Shown: piece by piece, positions 50,016 through 57,825 of the stretch | Layout: each line of letters opens with the position of its first letter | Position numbering within the stretch: the first letter of the stretch is position 1 | Source: DAHUYF01 sp035623985 | GTDB lineage: Bacteria > Pseudomonadota > Alphaproteobacteria > ATCC43930 > CGMCC-115725 | NCBI GenBank assembly: GCA_035623985.1 | Contig: DASPSJ010000022.1 | Location: 6,323-70,322, forward strand | Direction of reading: 5' to 3' | DNA: 64,000 nucleotides | Made by a program: the position numbers and the translations under genes | The notes under the pieces: generated by a model | The model's input: only the letters and a program-made list of their open reading frames with translations | The model's database searches: none | Told to the model about the DNA's origin: nothing

Positions 50016-51269
50016 ATGACAGAGAAGATGATGCTGGCGGGCATGGTTGCCGCCGCGGTGATGGCGCTGACCTCCGGCACGCCGGCCTTGGCGCAGCTCA
50101 AGCACTATGATTCCAACACCGAGAGCTTCTGGAAGAATCCGCCGCCGGACTGGTTCCTCGGCGACGAGACCGAGCAGCAGAAGGGGCTGACCCCGCAGCC
50201 GAACCCGCCGACGCCGGCGAGCCCGGCGCAGCTCGATGCCAATCTGAAGAAGATCAAGCTGCTGCCCGGCTTCAAGATCAGCGTCTTTGCCGCCAACGTG
50301 CCCGAGGCGCGGCAGATGGCCTGGGGCGACAAGGGCACCTTGTTCGTCGGCTCCTGGTTCGACGCCGGCAACGTCTACGCCATCGTCGACGAGGGCGGCA
50401 AGAAGGTGGTGAAGACCATCCTGTCGAAATTGACGGTGCCGACCGGCATCGCCTTCTACAAGGGCGCGCTCTACGTCGCCGACGTCAACAAGATCTACAA
50501 ATACGACAACGCCGAGGCCAATCTCGACAAGATGCCGGCGCCCAAGGTCGTCTATGACGACATGCCGCCTTACATCCCGCATGGCTGGAAGTATCTCGCC
50601 GTGGACAAGCAGGGCATGCTCTACGTGCCCTTCGGGCCGCCCTGCAACGAGTGCATGGCGCCGACCAGCACCATGCAGATCCGGCGCGTCAATCCCAACA
50701 ACGGCACGGCCGAGATCATCGCGCTCGGCGTGCGCAACAGCGTCGGCGGCGACGTCGATCCGCGCAGCGGCGACTACTGGTTCTCGGAGAACGCCCGCGA
50801 CTGGATCAGCGACGACCTGCCGAGCGACAAGCTCAACCACGTGACGCGGCTGGGGCAGCATTTCGGCTATCCCTATTGCCATCAGGGCGACCTGCCGGAT
50901 CCCACCTACGCCATGGGCCACAAATGCTCGGAGTTCACGCCGCCGGTCGTCAAGCTCGGGCCGCATATGGCGCCGCTCGGCATGAAATTCTACACCGGCG
51001 GCCAGTTCCCGGCGGAGTTCAAGGACGCCATCCTGCTGGCCGAGCACGGCTCGTGGAACCGGCATAAATACAATGGCGGCCGCATCGTCGCGATCAGCGT
51101 CGATCCCAGCGGCAAGCACCCCAAGCAGCAGGTGCTCGCCTCGGGCTGGATCGAAGGCGACCGCACTTTCCTCGGCCGGCCGAACGACGTGATCAACGCG
51201 CCCGACGGCTCGATCCTGGTGGCCGACGACTGGGCCGGCGCGATCTATCGCATCAGCTACGGCAAGTAG
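50016..51269 (+). CDS. Exported glucose/sorbosone dehydrogenase-like protein
   Basis: A 417-residue periplasmic beta-propeller of the soluble PQQ glucose/sorbosone dehydrogenase group. A signal peptide (A-G-M-V-A-A-A-V-M-A-L) ends near A-L-A. Motifs include L-P-G-F-K-I-S-V-F-A, V-G-S-W-F-D-A-G-N-V-Y, G-V-R-N-S-V-G-G-D-V-D and a cysteine-rich P-C-N-E-C-M. It likely oxidises sugars or aldehydes and passes electrons to a cytochrome, such as the dihaem protein encoded next. AAGGGGAGAC precedes ATG 50016. A terminator separates it from that gene. Confidence 0.85.
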   Translation: MTEKMMLAGMVAAAVMALTSGTPALAQLKHYDSNTESFWKNPPPDWFLGDETEQQKGLTPQPNPPTPASPAQLDANLKKIKLLPGFKISVFAANVPEARQMAWGDKGTLFVGSWFDAGNVYAIVDEGGKKVVKTILSKLTVPTGIAFYKGALYVADVNKIYKYDNAEANLDKMPAPKVVYDDMPPYIPHGWKYLAVDKQGMLYVPFGPPCNECMAPTSTMQIRRVNPNNGTAEIIALGVRNSVGGDVDPRSGDYWFSENARDWISDDLPSDKLNHVTRLGQHFGYPYCHQGDLPDPTYAMGHKCSEFTPPVVKLGPHMAPLGMKFYTGGQFPAEFKDAILLAEHGSWNRHKYNGGRIVAISVDPSGKHPKQQVLASGWIEGDRTFLGRPNDVINAPDGSILVADDWAGAIYRISYGK

Positions 51270-51279
51270 TCTCTCTCTG

Positions 51280-51309
51280 CGCCCCGCCCGCGACGATGCG
51301 GGCGGGGCG
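51280..51309 (+). terminator. Rho-independent terminator
   Basis: CGCCCCGCCCGC (51280-51291) pairs with GCGGGCGGGGCG (51298-51309) with a 6-nt loop, followed by TCGCTTTTCC. It ends the sugar dehydrogenase-like transcript or gives partial readthrough into the cytochrome gene 20 nt later. Confidence 0.75.
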
Positions 51310-51328
51310 TCGCTTTTCCGGAACCCGG

Positions 51329-51922
51329 ATGATGCATCGACTGTCGCTTTGCGCGCTCATCGCGGCGGCGCTCCTCGGCGCGCCGTCGGCGCGCGCCGAG
51401 GATGGCGCGGCGATCAAGGCCAAGCTCGAGCCGTGTTTTGCCTGCCACGGCGAGAACGGCATTTCCGCGCTCGACGGCGTTCCCTCGATCGCCGCCGAGC
51501 CCGAGATCTTCCTCGAATGGCAATTGGTGTTCTTCCGCACCGGCCGGGTGAAGAGCGAGATCATGGAGCCGGTCGCGGCCGGGCTCAGCGACGACGACAT
51601 CCGCGCCATCGGCGCCTATCTCGCGGCGCTGCCGCCGATCGAGACGCCGCCGCCGCCGGACGACGCGCCGGCGATGACCGAGGCGGGCGCCAGGCTCGCC
51701 GCCCTGCGCCATTGCGGCAATTGCCACGGCGAGGGTTTCCACGGCCAGCAGGGCGCGGCGCGGATCGCCGGCCAGCGCGAGGAGGTGATCCTGAAGGCGC
51801 TGCAAGATTACAAAGCCGGGGTCCGTTTCGGCACCGGCATTGCCGCCATGCCGGAGGTCGCCCTGGCGCTCAGCGACGAGCAGATGCAGGCGCTGGCGCA
51901 TTACCTCGCGCGGCAGAGATAG
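51329..51922 (+). CDS. Dihaem c-type cytochrome, site of island insertion
   Basis: A 197-residue periplasmic cytochrome c with two haem motifs: C36-F-A-C39-H40 and C-G-N-C-H near residue 133, typical of tandem cytochrome c4-like proteins. A signal peptide ends near A-R-A. It likely accepts electrons from the upstream dehydrogenase-like protein. The last ten codons (A-L-A-H-Y-L-A-R-Q-R) form the left boundary of the integrated island; a second version (V-L-A-H-Y-L-S-R-Q-R) is left at 57734-57767. Confidence 0.88.
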   Translation: MMHRLSLCALIAAALLGAPSARAEDGAAIKAKLEPCFACHGENGISALDGVPSIAAEPEIFLEWQLVFFRTGRVKSEIMEPVAAGLSDDDIRAIGAYLAALPPIETPPPPDDAPAMTEAGARLAALRHCGNCHGEGFHGQQGAARIAGQREEVILKALQDYKAGVRFGTGIAAMPEVALALSDEQMQALAHYLARQR

Positions 51923-51923
51923 G
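51892..51923 (+). repeat. attL, left island boundary
   Basis: The 32-bp end of the dihaem cytochrome gene matches 57737-57768 at 29 positions. The last 15 bases are identical. The three mismatches fall at codon-neutral positions or change one alanine to serine, which fits copies from homologous cytochrome genes rather than chance. Core arms here are TTACCTCG and AGAGATAG around CGCGGC. Confidence 0.75.
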
Positions 51924-52065
51924 GTGCCGGTCCAGCCCGGCCGATCGCTGGGTGCTTGCTCAGGCGAGCGTTCACAACAGTTCTACCGGATCCCATGAAC
52001 GCCGTCACAGCGTGCTGACGTTTCGTGACCAGAGATTCGCGCAGGGGCTGCGTCGCGAAAGTTGT

Positions 52066-52094
52066 TTGATTTCTGTTCGCTATCGCGGTAATAG
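52066..52094 (+). promoter_or_regulatory. Sigma-70-like promoter for the STAND gene
   Basis: TTGATT (52066-52071), a 17-bp spacer and TAATAG (52089-52094) form a good promoter reading toward 52180. It lies outside the inverted repeat, so it would stay in place if the cassette inverted. Two GATATC sites at 52096-52101 and about 52117-52122 follow and may bind a regulator. Confidence 0.5.
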
Positions 52095-52162
52095 AGATAT
52101 CATGGGTTAACTGCAAGATATCGTTGCGATGTTCAGTTACAACCCGCCCGTCGCTCCTGACG

Positions 52163-52183
52163 ATAACTAGGAATTATCGATGA
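52163..52183 (+). repeat. Left arm of 21-bp perfect inverted repeat
   Basis: The 21 bases, which begin ATAACTAGGAATTATC and include the ATG of the STAND gene at 52180, are exactly the reverse complement of 56693-56713. Here they are preceded by CG, so CGATAA and TTATCG form extra 6-bp arms around a 7-bp centre, like a recombinase site. Confidence 0.85.
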
Positions 52184-55100
52184 AATATCTCGATAGCGGC
52201 CGATGGAACAAATTTCTTCGGCCTGATGGCAGCTTTGACGGCAGATTGTTCGAACAACTCGTCGAAAGACTCCTTAACCTCCATTTCGGTGGGGGGTGGC
52301 GCATTACTAAAGTGTCCTGGGATGGGGGGAAGGATGCGGTAACCGAAGAGGTGCGCGAGCTGCCCGACGGAAGGAGGGAGATCACTGCTTCATGGGCGGA
52401 ATGCAAGTTACATAAAAAACCCATTGCGCTGCGTGCGGTGTCGAATACCCTGGTGATGGCAATCGTTGACGAGGCAAGACGATTGCTTTTGTTTTCTTAC
52501 AGTTCCGTCATCGATAACGCGCGACTGCATCTGGCCCGCTTTAGCGCGGCGACCGGCATCGGCGTTGAAATAGTTGATGATGAACTTCTCGAGGATTTAA
52601 TACTTAGTCATATTGGGGCGCTGCGCATCCCATTTTTTCCTGACCTGGCTCCCGACTCTATATGGGAACCACCGGTCGGCGGATTGCAAATTGTACCTCG
52701 CTTAACACGCGATATAGACGTCGATCCACTTCGTCTGGGCGATGACGAAGATAGCGAAGCAAAAACCAACGCTGTCGGGCGGGTTATCAATTTGCGCTCT
52801 CTACTACGCTTGCAGTTGGCCGTGCGCAACCGTCGCCTTTCGGACGCTACCGAGGTGACCGTCACCGTAGACGGCGCAGAGCCGCTAACGTCGCCTTTCG
52901 AACTCGTAAATCGAGACGATCGGACATCGGTCCAGACCATTCCACCATTTGGTCTGAGTCTGTTTGAATACTATTTTCGACCAATCCATGCGGGAGGATC
53001 GCTTCGCTTGCCAACGCTGCATGTGTCCGCTAGCGGCGATGAATCCCGATTGGTGGAATTAGGGCAGATCGCCGTGCGCAGTCTCTTGATTCCGCCGCTG
53101 CTCGGCGGCCGTTTTCACGAGTTCATCGCCGATTTTCGTCATCACGTGAGTCTTCGCGTCACGTCAACGTTCACTGTGATTAGCGGCCAAGCCGGCGTGG
53201 GAAAGAGCCGCATAACCGGCGAGTTGATGGCTGTTCTACTTTCCAAAGGTGTTGAGTTGCACACTTTCGATGGGGCTGGCAAACATGGAGGTGGATTTAG
53301 GGCATTCGCTCGAAAATTGTGTGCGGCGCTTTACCGATTGCCTGATTTTTCTACTCTCGAGCTCTTGCCGAAGAGAGGTGCACAATCGTCGTCAGACAAG
53401 GGAGAGGTTGGGTTGCAGCGGATTCTCTATGACGACGCTATCAACCCCGCTGACCACGTGGATGAGATCTTGGTGCTGGTAAAGCGAGCGCTCAGCAATC
53501 GAGCTGTCGCCTTGATCGTCGACAACGTCCAGTACCTGGACCATAGCACTATCAGATTTCTGGCTGACCTCGTTCAAAATTATCGAGAGGCGGTCGCGAA
53601 GCTCGTGGGAATATTCGTCTTCAATACAGACTTTCTGTCGCTGAACCAGCAGGCGGCAAGCTTTCGCGAATTTTTATACGAGATTCATCGGACCGGTCGC
53701 GATCAGGTGCTGCGCTGCGATCTGGGCGATCTTTCGTCCGACGAAGTAAATCTGTTCCTCGATCACCTTATCTCCACTGGTAGTGAGCGGTTTGAGCACG
53801 GTTTCACCTTCCGTTACCCTCTCATGGCGGAGTTGGTGCGCAGAAGGGTGATGCCTCGGCCCCTACATCTTCTCCAGACCATGTTCTACCTTGCTGACGC
53901 TCTTGCCCTGCGGCGACAGGGCGATTTCCTTTATATCGAGGATATAGACCGCTTACATGAAGCCTTGAACAGCGTTCCAACGGCGCTTCACGAGATCTTA
54001 CGCGAGCGCTGGAGACGCGTGTTGGCGACTAGACCGGCTCTCGAACCGGCCGGTCGGTTGCTGGCACAGTTGCGCGCTATTCGTCCTGAAGATACTGCGA
54101 CCCTTGGCATTTCCGGGGGTGACCGCGAGGCACTGATCGTACTCGGTTTTGCTCGGGAGAACGAACTCGGCGAGCTGACCTTCTTTCATGAACAGGTGGA
54201 GCGTAGTTTTGCCAAGGAATACGAAAATGTTGAACGGAATGTGGCGGCTAGCCTAGCTGACCGACTTGCGGATGCCAGACTCGATGAAGTTTACTTTCCC
54301 TCGTACTTTATCGCAGCCGCTCAAAGCGGCATCGTCAACGACAGCCTCGTAAAACGCGCTAGTCTCTTCCTTAACGCCGGGCTGTCAAACAATAATCTCA
54401 ACGTCGCATTCGGCGAGCGCCTTCGACACCTGATCCGTGAGCGGCCTAACGCGCTCCAGCCCGCCGAGGAACTCCGCATCATTCATGCTCTAGCCATTCT
54501 CGTCTCGGCTTCTCGTGGATTAATTTATCGGCTGAGGGTTTTTGATGCCGAAGTGAAAGCGCGCAAGCGACAGTTGGCGCATTACCGTCAAGCCGGTCAA
54601 GATTTCGTCGAGTTGCTGCATGAGCACGCCAGTTGGTACTTTGGTACCCAGGAGGATGACCGCGCCAGACGCCTTTTAAATGAGGCATGTAGGCTGATCG
54701 ACAGTCTTGAATTCCCATCGCATAGAGCGAAGGAGATTTCTCGTGCTCGCATCCTCAACAGGCTATGCGTCGCTCATAAGTCACTTGCCGACAGGGATGC
54801 TGCGTTGGCCGCCGGCCGCGCGTCGTTGGCGATTGGTGAGCGCCTGGAGGCTCCGGAACTTATCTTTGTAAACCACGTCGATCTCGGTTACATCTACTAT
54901 GGTAGCCTTCCGGTCTCGGCAGAACTATTTAACCATTGGCGAAAAGCCGTTGACTGCTACGACGCTCACGAGGCGGAAATCAGCGACAAGGCCTTCGACA
55001 ATCTGGCCTGTGCGAATCTCATTCGCGCCCAGCTGCTGATACTGGAAAATAGGCTCGATGAAGCCGGGAAGGTGATAGACGTGCAGGGACCACGTTGCAT

Positions 55101-55593
55101 GCGGGAGCTTGACGCTTTCTTTGGTGTGTCCTTCATGCTCTTGCAGATCATCCGGCAGCTTTTGTCGCCCGATCCCCAACGTCGTATTGAGCTACTACGT
55201 GAGCTGACAGACCGCGCTATCGACGCCTGTCAGGCCTATAACGTCAATCGCATCTACTGGAAGGCGTTACACGCGCGCGCCAAGGTCGAGTTGCTATCTG
55301 CTAGCCCAGAGAGCACTATGGCGGCCTTCGCAGCCTCCTTGCATCAATTGCAAATGGTTACGACAGAGACCAGTGAGATACTCTATCGATACTTTTATGA
55401 GGACATGGCGATCGCCGCTCGCTGTATGAAAGTCTCCTTGCCAGTAGATGCCGGACGTGTGCGGAATTCCTTTATTCGTCAACGGATGACTGACATTATG
55501 AGCCTCACTCAGCCGCAATTCGAGGTTTTCATGGACCAATATAAACCCTGCGCTACTTTTAATGACGGTCGGTCGAATTTGCCTTGTCTGTGA
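52180..55593 (+). CDS. Mrr-like nuclease / STAND NTPase, Avs-like candidate defence protein
   Basis: A 1137-residue protein. The N-terminal 130 residues look like a PD-(D/E)xK nuclease of Mrr type: E25, D52 in W-D-G-G-K-D, and E74-C-K76. A linker of beta strands leads to a STAND NTPase: Walker A G-Q-A-G-V-G-K-S (336-343) and Walker B A-L-I-V-D-N at about 444-449. The C-terminal third is helical repeats, probably a sensor. This order (nuclease, STAND, repeats) is that of Avs antiphage proteins, which are activated by phage proteins and then cut DNA. It is shorter than typical Avs. It lies in an island and is AT-richer than neighbours. Another STAND regulator role is possible. Confidence 0.65.
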   Translation: MKYLDSGRWNKFLRPDGSFDGRLFEQLVERLLNLHFGGGWRITKVSWDGGKDAVTEEVRELPDGRREITASWAECKLHKKPIALRAVSNTLVMAIVDEARRLLLFSYSSVIDNARLHLARFSAATGIGVEIVDDELLEDLILSHIGALRIPFFPDLAPDSIWEPPVGGLQIVPRLTRDIDVDPLRLGDDEDSEAKTNAVGRVINLRSLLRLQLAVRNRRLSDATEVTVTVDGAEPLTSPFELVNRDDRTSVQTIPPFGLSLFEYYFRPIHAGGSLRLPTLHVSASGDESRLVELGQIAVRSLLIPPLLGGRFHEFIADFRHHVSLRVTSTFTVISGQAGVGKSRITGELMAVLLSKGVELHTFDGAGKHGGGFRAFARKLCAALYRLPDFSTLELLPKRGAQSSSDKGEVGLQRILYDDAINPADHVDEILVLVKRALSNRAVALIVDNVQYLDHSTIRFLADLVQNYREAVAKLVGIFVFNTDFLSLNQQAASFREFLYEIHRTGRDQVLRCDLGDLSSDEVNLFLDHLISTGSERFEHGFTFRYPLMAELVRRRVMPRPLHLLQTMFYLADALALRRQGDFLYIEDIDRLHEALNSVPTALHEILRERWRRVLATRPALEPAGRLLAQLRAIRPEDTATLGISGGDREALIVLGFARENELGELTFFHEQVERSFAKEYENVERNVAASLADRLADARLDEVYFPSYFIAAAQSGIVNDSLVKRASLFLNAGLSNNNLNVAFGERLRHLIRERPNALQPAEELRIIHALAILVSASRGLIYRLRVFDAEVKARKRQLAHYRQAGQDFVELLHEHASWYFGTQEDDRARRLLNEACRLIDSLEFPSHRAKEISRARILNRLCVAHKSLADRDAALAAGRASLAIGERLEAPELIFVNHVDLGYIYYGSLPVSAELFNHWRKAVDCYDAHEAEISDKAFDNLACANLIRAQLLILENRLDEAGKVIDVQGPRCMRELDAFFGVSFMLLQIIRQLLSPDPQRRIELLRELTDRAIDACQAYNVNRIYWKALHARAKVELLSASPESTMAAFAASLHQLQMVTTETSEILYRYFYEDMAIAARCMKVSLPVDAGRVRNSFIRQRMTDIMSLTQPQFEVFMDQYKPCATFNDGRSNLPCL

Positions 55594-55595
55594 CG

Positions 55596-56696
55596 TCAGA
55601 GATCAGCAACGCGAAGGATATTGCCGTGACGATCAATGATGATGTCGCGCACATCCGCACGTTGACGCCACCACAACTGGTTATTGGCCAATGATACAAA
55701 TCGATCGACGAAGTACGCGATGGGCGCACGTATTGTCAGAAAATCATATCCTAGCATTTCGTAAAGTCCCTCGGTGCCGGAATCACGCCGCCCAGAGGGA
55801 AGTTTCGCTACGTCCGTCAGTCGCAGATACTGGCGCATGACATCGAGGTACCACTGGAGATCGGCGACATTCATGAGACAGCAGGCGACATAATTTTCCG
55901 CTGGCTCCGGGCCGGTGCTACGAAAGTAACGCCATGATTGATTGTAATAGTGATCCATATCGATGGTGATTCGGTGGTGATTTTTCGCGCGAAACCACGC
56001 CTTAAGGTCTGCCTTGAGGAAGCTTGCCTTGTAACTGCGATCGATCTGTGAAAAGTCACCGCCAAAATGATAGGCAACTGCGTCGGCTGCGCTCCAACAT
56101 TCGCGATCGGCATCCTTGAGACGCAAACACAAGTCAATGTCGGTGTAGAAATTATCCAAATCCGGGTCGAAGCCGCCAATTTGTTCGAATAGATGTCGCT
56201 CGATCATAAATCCTCCCGTACACATCGCTTGAACGCGCCTTGGATGATTCACCAACGGTGATTCAAGTCGCTGATCCAAATGCGGATGAGGAGAATTTAA
56301 GCGAGTGAACCCAATTCCGAAGTCGAGCACGCGAAGGCTGTGCGGATTGACGATCCGAACACTCGTGGCTCCGATTCGTGATGAATGGAAATGAACAACA
56401 CAAAGTGCCTCGAACCAGCCATCCGTAAAGATCATATCCTGGTCGGCAAATATAATTACCTTACCGCGAGCAGCCGTCACGCCAGCGTTCGCCGCTGCCG
56501 CGTAGCCAAGTGTTTCTTTTATTCGTACTTCTCGAATCCTCGGATATGCCAAATCAACGTTTATCTGCCGCTCGTCGGCGTTGTTCATCACCACAATTAT
56601 CTCAACGTCTTCCGCTGTGGTCCGAATCAAGCTCTCCAAACATAGACGCAGAAAGCTCAAGCCGCTGTGAAACGTAACGACGATCGAGTAAGTCAT
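55596..56696 (-). CDS. Family 2 glycosyltransferase in invertible cassette
   Basis: A 366-residue glycosyltransferase with a GT-A domain: S-I-V-V-T-F-H-S-G at the start, the metal-binding D85-Q-D87 and G-G-F-D-P-D-L-D-N-F-Y-T-D-I-D, as in rhamnosyltransferase-like enzymes. The C-terminal part contains a tyrosine/tryptophan-rich region. It is convergent with the STAND gene, their stops only 2 nt apart. Its start is 13 nt past the integrase stop, with GGAGGAGAAA upstream, so it is now co-transcribed with the integrase. It may modify surface glycans. No flippase or other glycan gene is in the island. Confidence 0.8.
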   Translation of the reverse strand: MTYSIVVTFHSGLSFLRLCLESLIRTTAEDVEIIVVMNNADERQINVDLAYPRIREVRIKETLGYAAAANAGVTAARGKVIIFADQDMIFTDGWFEALCVVHFHSSRIGATSVRIVNPHSLRVLDFGIGFTRLNSPHPHLDQRLESPLVNHPRRVQAMCTGGFMIERHLFEQIGGFDPDLDNFYTDIDLCLRLKDADRECWSAADAVAYHFGGDFSQIDRSYKASFLKADLKAWFRAKNHHRITIDMDHYYNQSWRYFRSTGPEPAENYVACCLMNVADLQWYLDVMRQYLRLTDVAKLPSGRRDSGTEGLYEMLGYDFLTIRAPIAYFVDRFVSLANNQLWWRQRADVRDIIIDRHGNILRVADL

Positions 56697-56713
56697 CGAT
56701 AATTCCTAGTTAT
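56693..56713 (-). repeat. Right arm of 21-bp perfect inverted repeat
   Basis: The minus strand here reads exactly as 52163-52183. It includes the TAA stop of the integrase (56710-56712) and the ATG of the glycosyltransferase (56694-56696). Inversion between the two arms would leave the integrase stop and both start codons unchanged. Confidence 0.85.
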
Positions 56714-57621
56714 TTCTCCTCCAAGCACACCGCGCTGGCCACGGCACGCAAAGTATTCGCCCCAACAATCGCAGCCTTGAGCGCGCGATCGCTGACATGC
56801 GTATAAATCTGAGTGGTCGTTATGCTGCTGTGGCCGAGGAGGCGCTGCACGAAGCGGATGTCGACGCCGGCTTCCAGGAGCACGGTGGCCGTGGAATGCC
56901 GCAGCATATGGGGCGTTACGCGCCTGGTAATGCCTGCGGACCGGCCGAGCTTTGCCAGACGGTTGCGGAGCGCGGCGCAGGTCAGCCATCGGCCGGCCTC
57001 GTTCACGAGCAAGAAATCGTCTTCATCGGCGGCGGCGCGGCGCGAAGCGAGATATTTTGCCATTTCCGCGGTCAAGCGATCGTCCGGCAGGAACACGCGC
57101 CGTTCCCGATTTCCCTTTCCGACGATTCTTACCGTGCGCTCGGCGATATCGATGTCGCGCAACCTTATCGACGTCAGCTCGCCGACGCGCATTCCCGTCG
57201 CGAACAACAGCTTCGCGGCCAGCAGCGTCGTGGCGCAGGCGCCCGGTCGATCCTGCAGCAGCGCCGCAATCTCGCCCGCGCCAAGGCAGCGCGGCAGCCG
57301 CGACGGCAGGCGAATGCGCAGCTCCAGGCGGGCGAAGGGCGACGCTGCGAGAGCGTCGCGGCGCAAGAGCCATTGGAACATCGCCTTGAGGCAGGCGATC
57401 CGGCGCTTCACCGTCGCCGGAGCGAGCCCCCGGTCCCCCGACAGGTGCCGAGCATAGGAAGACAGCATGGACGGAGAGACCTCGCCGATCCGCGTTGCCG
57501 CCGGGACAAAGCGCGCGAATTCCGCGAGGTCCTGCCGATAGGCGGAAAGAGTGTTCTTGGAAAGCTGCTTCTGGTGGCAGCAATGCTCCAGGAACTGGTG
57601 ACAAGCGGCGGCGACGTCCAT
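56710..57621 (-). CDS. Tyrosine recombinase/integrase (XerC/D-like)
   Basis: A 303-residue phage-type integrase. The N-terminal SAM-like core-binding domain (about 1-85) is followed by the catalytic domain with R145 (T-G-M-R-V-G-E-L), K169, H238-M-L-R241, H264 (L-G-H-S-S) and the nucleophile Y273 (Q-I-Y-T-H-V). All catalytic residues are present. AAGGGGAGA precedes ATG 57621. It lies about 115 nt from attR, as expected for an island integrase. Composition is closer to the host than its cargo. It could also invert the adjacent cassette. Confidence 0.92.
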   Translation of the reverse strand: MDVAAACHQFLEHCCHQKQLSKNTLSAYRQDLAEFARFVPAATRIGEVSPSMLSSYARHLSGDRGLAPATVKRRIACLKAMFQWLLRRDALAASPFARLELRIRLPSRLPRCLGAGEIAALLQDRPGACATTLLAAKLLFATGMRVGELTSIRLRDIDIAERTVRIVGKGNRERRVFLPDDRLTAEMAKYLASRRAAADEDDFLLVNEAGRWLTCAALRNRLAKLGRSAGITRRVTPHMLRHSTATVLLEAGVDIRFVQRLLGHSSITTTQIYTHVSDRALKAAIVGANTLRAVASAVCLEEK

Positions 57622-57736
57622 TGATGTTCTCCCCTTGATCGAGCCCGGCGGGCGGGGAGTCGTCGCCTAGAAAAAGTTCAAGCTCAAGCCTCGATCGCAC
57701 CACGTGGATGCAATAATCGGTGCCGATAATATCCGT

Positions 57737-57768
57737 GCTGGCGCACTATCTCTCGCGGCAGAGATAGG
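57737..57768 (+). repeat. attR with complete recombinase core site
   Basis: The 32-bp copy of the cytochrome gene end. It contains CTATCTCT (57746-57753), CGCGGC (57754-57759) and AGAGATAG (57760-57767): perfect 8-bp inverted arms around a 6-bp spacer, the layout cut by tyrosine recombinases. In frame it encodes V-L-A-H-Y-L-S-R-Q-R and a stop. Confidence 0.75.
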
Positions 57769-57803
57769 ACGGGCAAGATCAGCGAGAAGTCGCTCGTCGC
57801 GAA

Positions 57804-57824
57804 CAAGCCCGCTTTGCGGGCTTG
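57804..57824 (-). terminator. Terminator of acyl-CoA degradation operon
   Basis: CAAGCCCGC (57804-57812) and GCGGGCTTG (57816-57824) form a perfect 9-bp stem with a TTT loop, directly after the stop of the last dehydrogenase gene on the minus strand. The T-tract is weak. Confidence 0.6.
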
Positions 57825-57825
57825 C

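Larger units (their letters stand above)
51892..57768. mobile_element. Integrated island carrying recombinase, STAND nuclease and glycosyltransferase
   Basis: The segment between direct repeats 51892-51923 and 57737-57768 has a tyrosine recombinase at its right end, two cargo genes and no other genes. The left end falls exactly at the stop codon of the dihaem cytochrome gene. The cargo genes are AT-richer than the flanks and than the recombinase. This is the architecture of a small integrative island using a protein-gene 3' end as att site. Cargo genes sit inside a further 21-bp inverted repeat. Confidence 0.8.
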
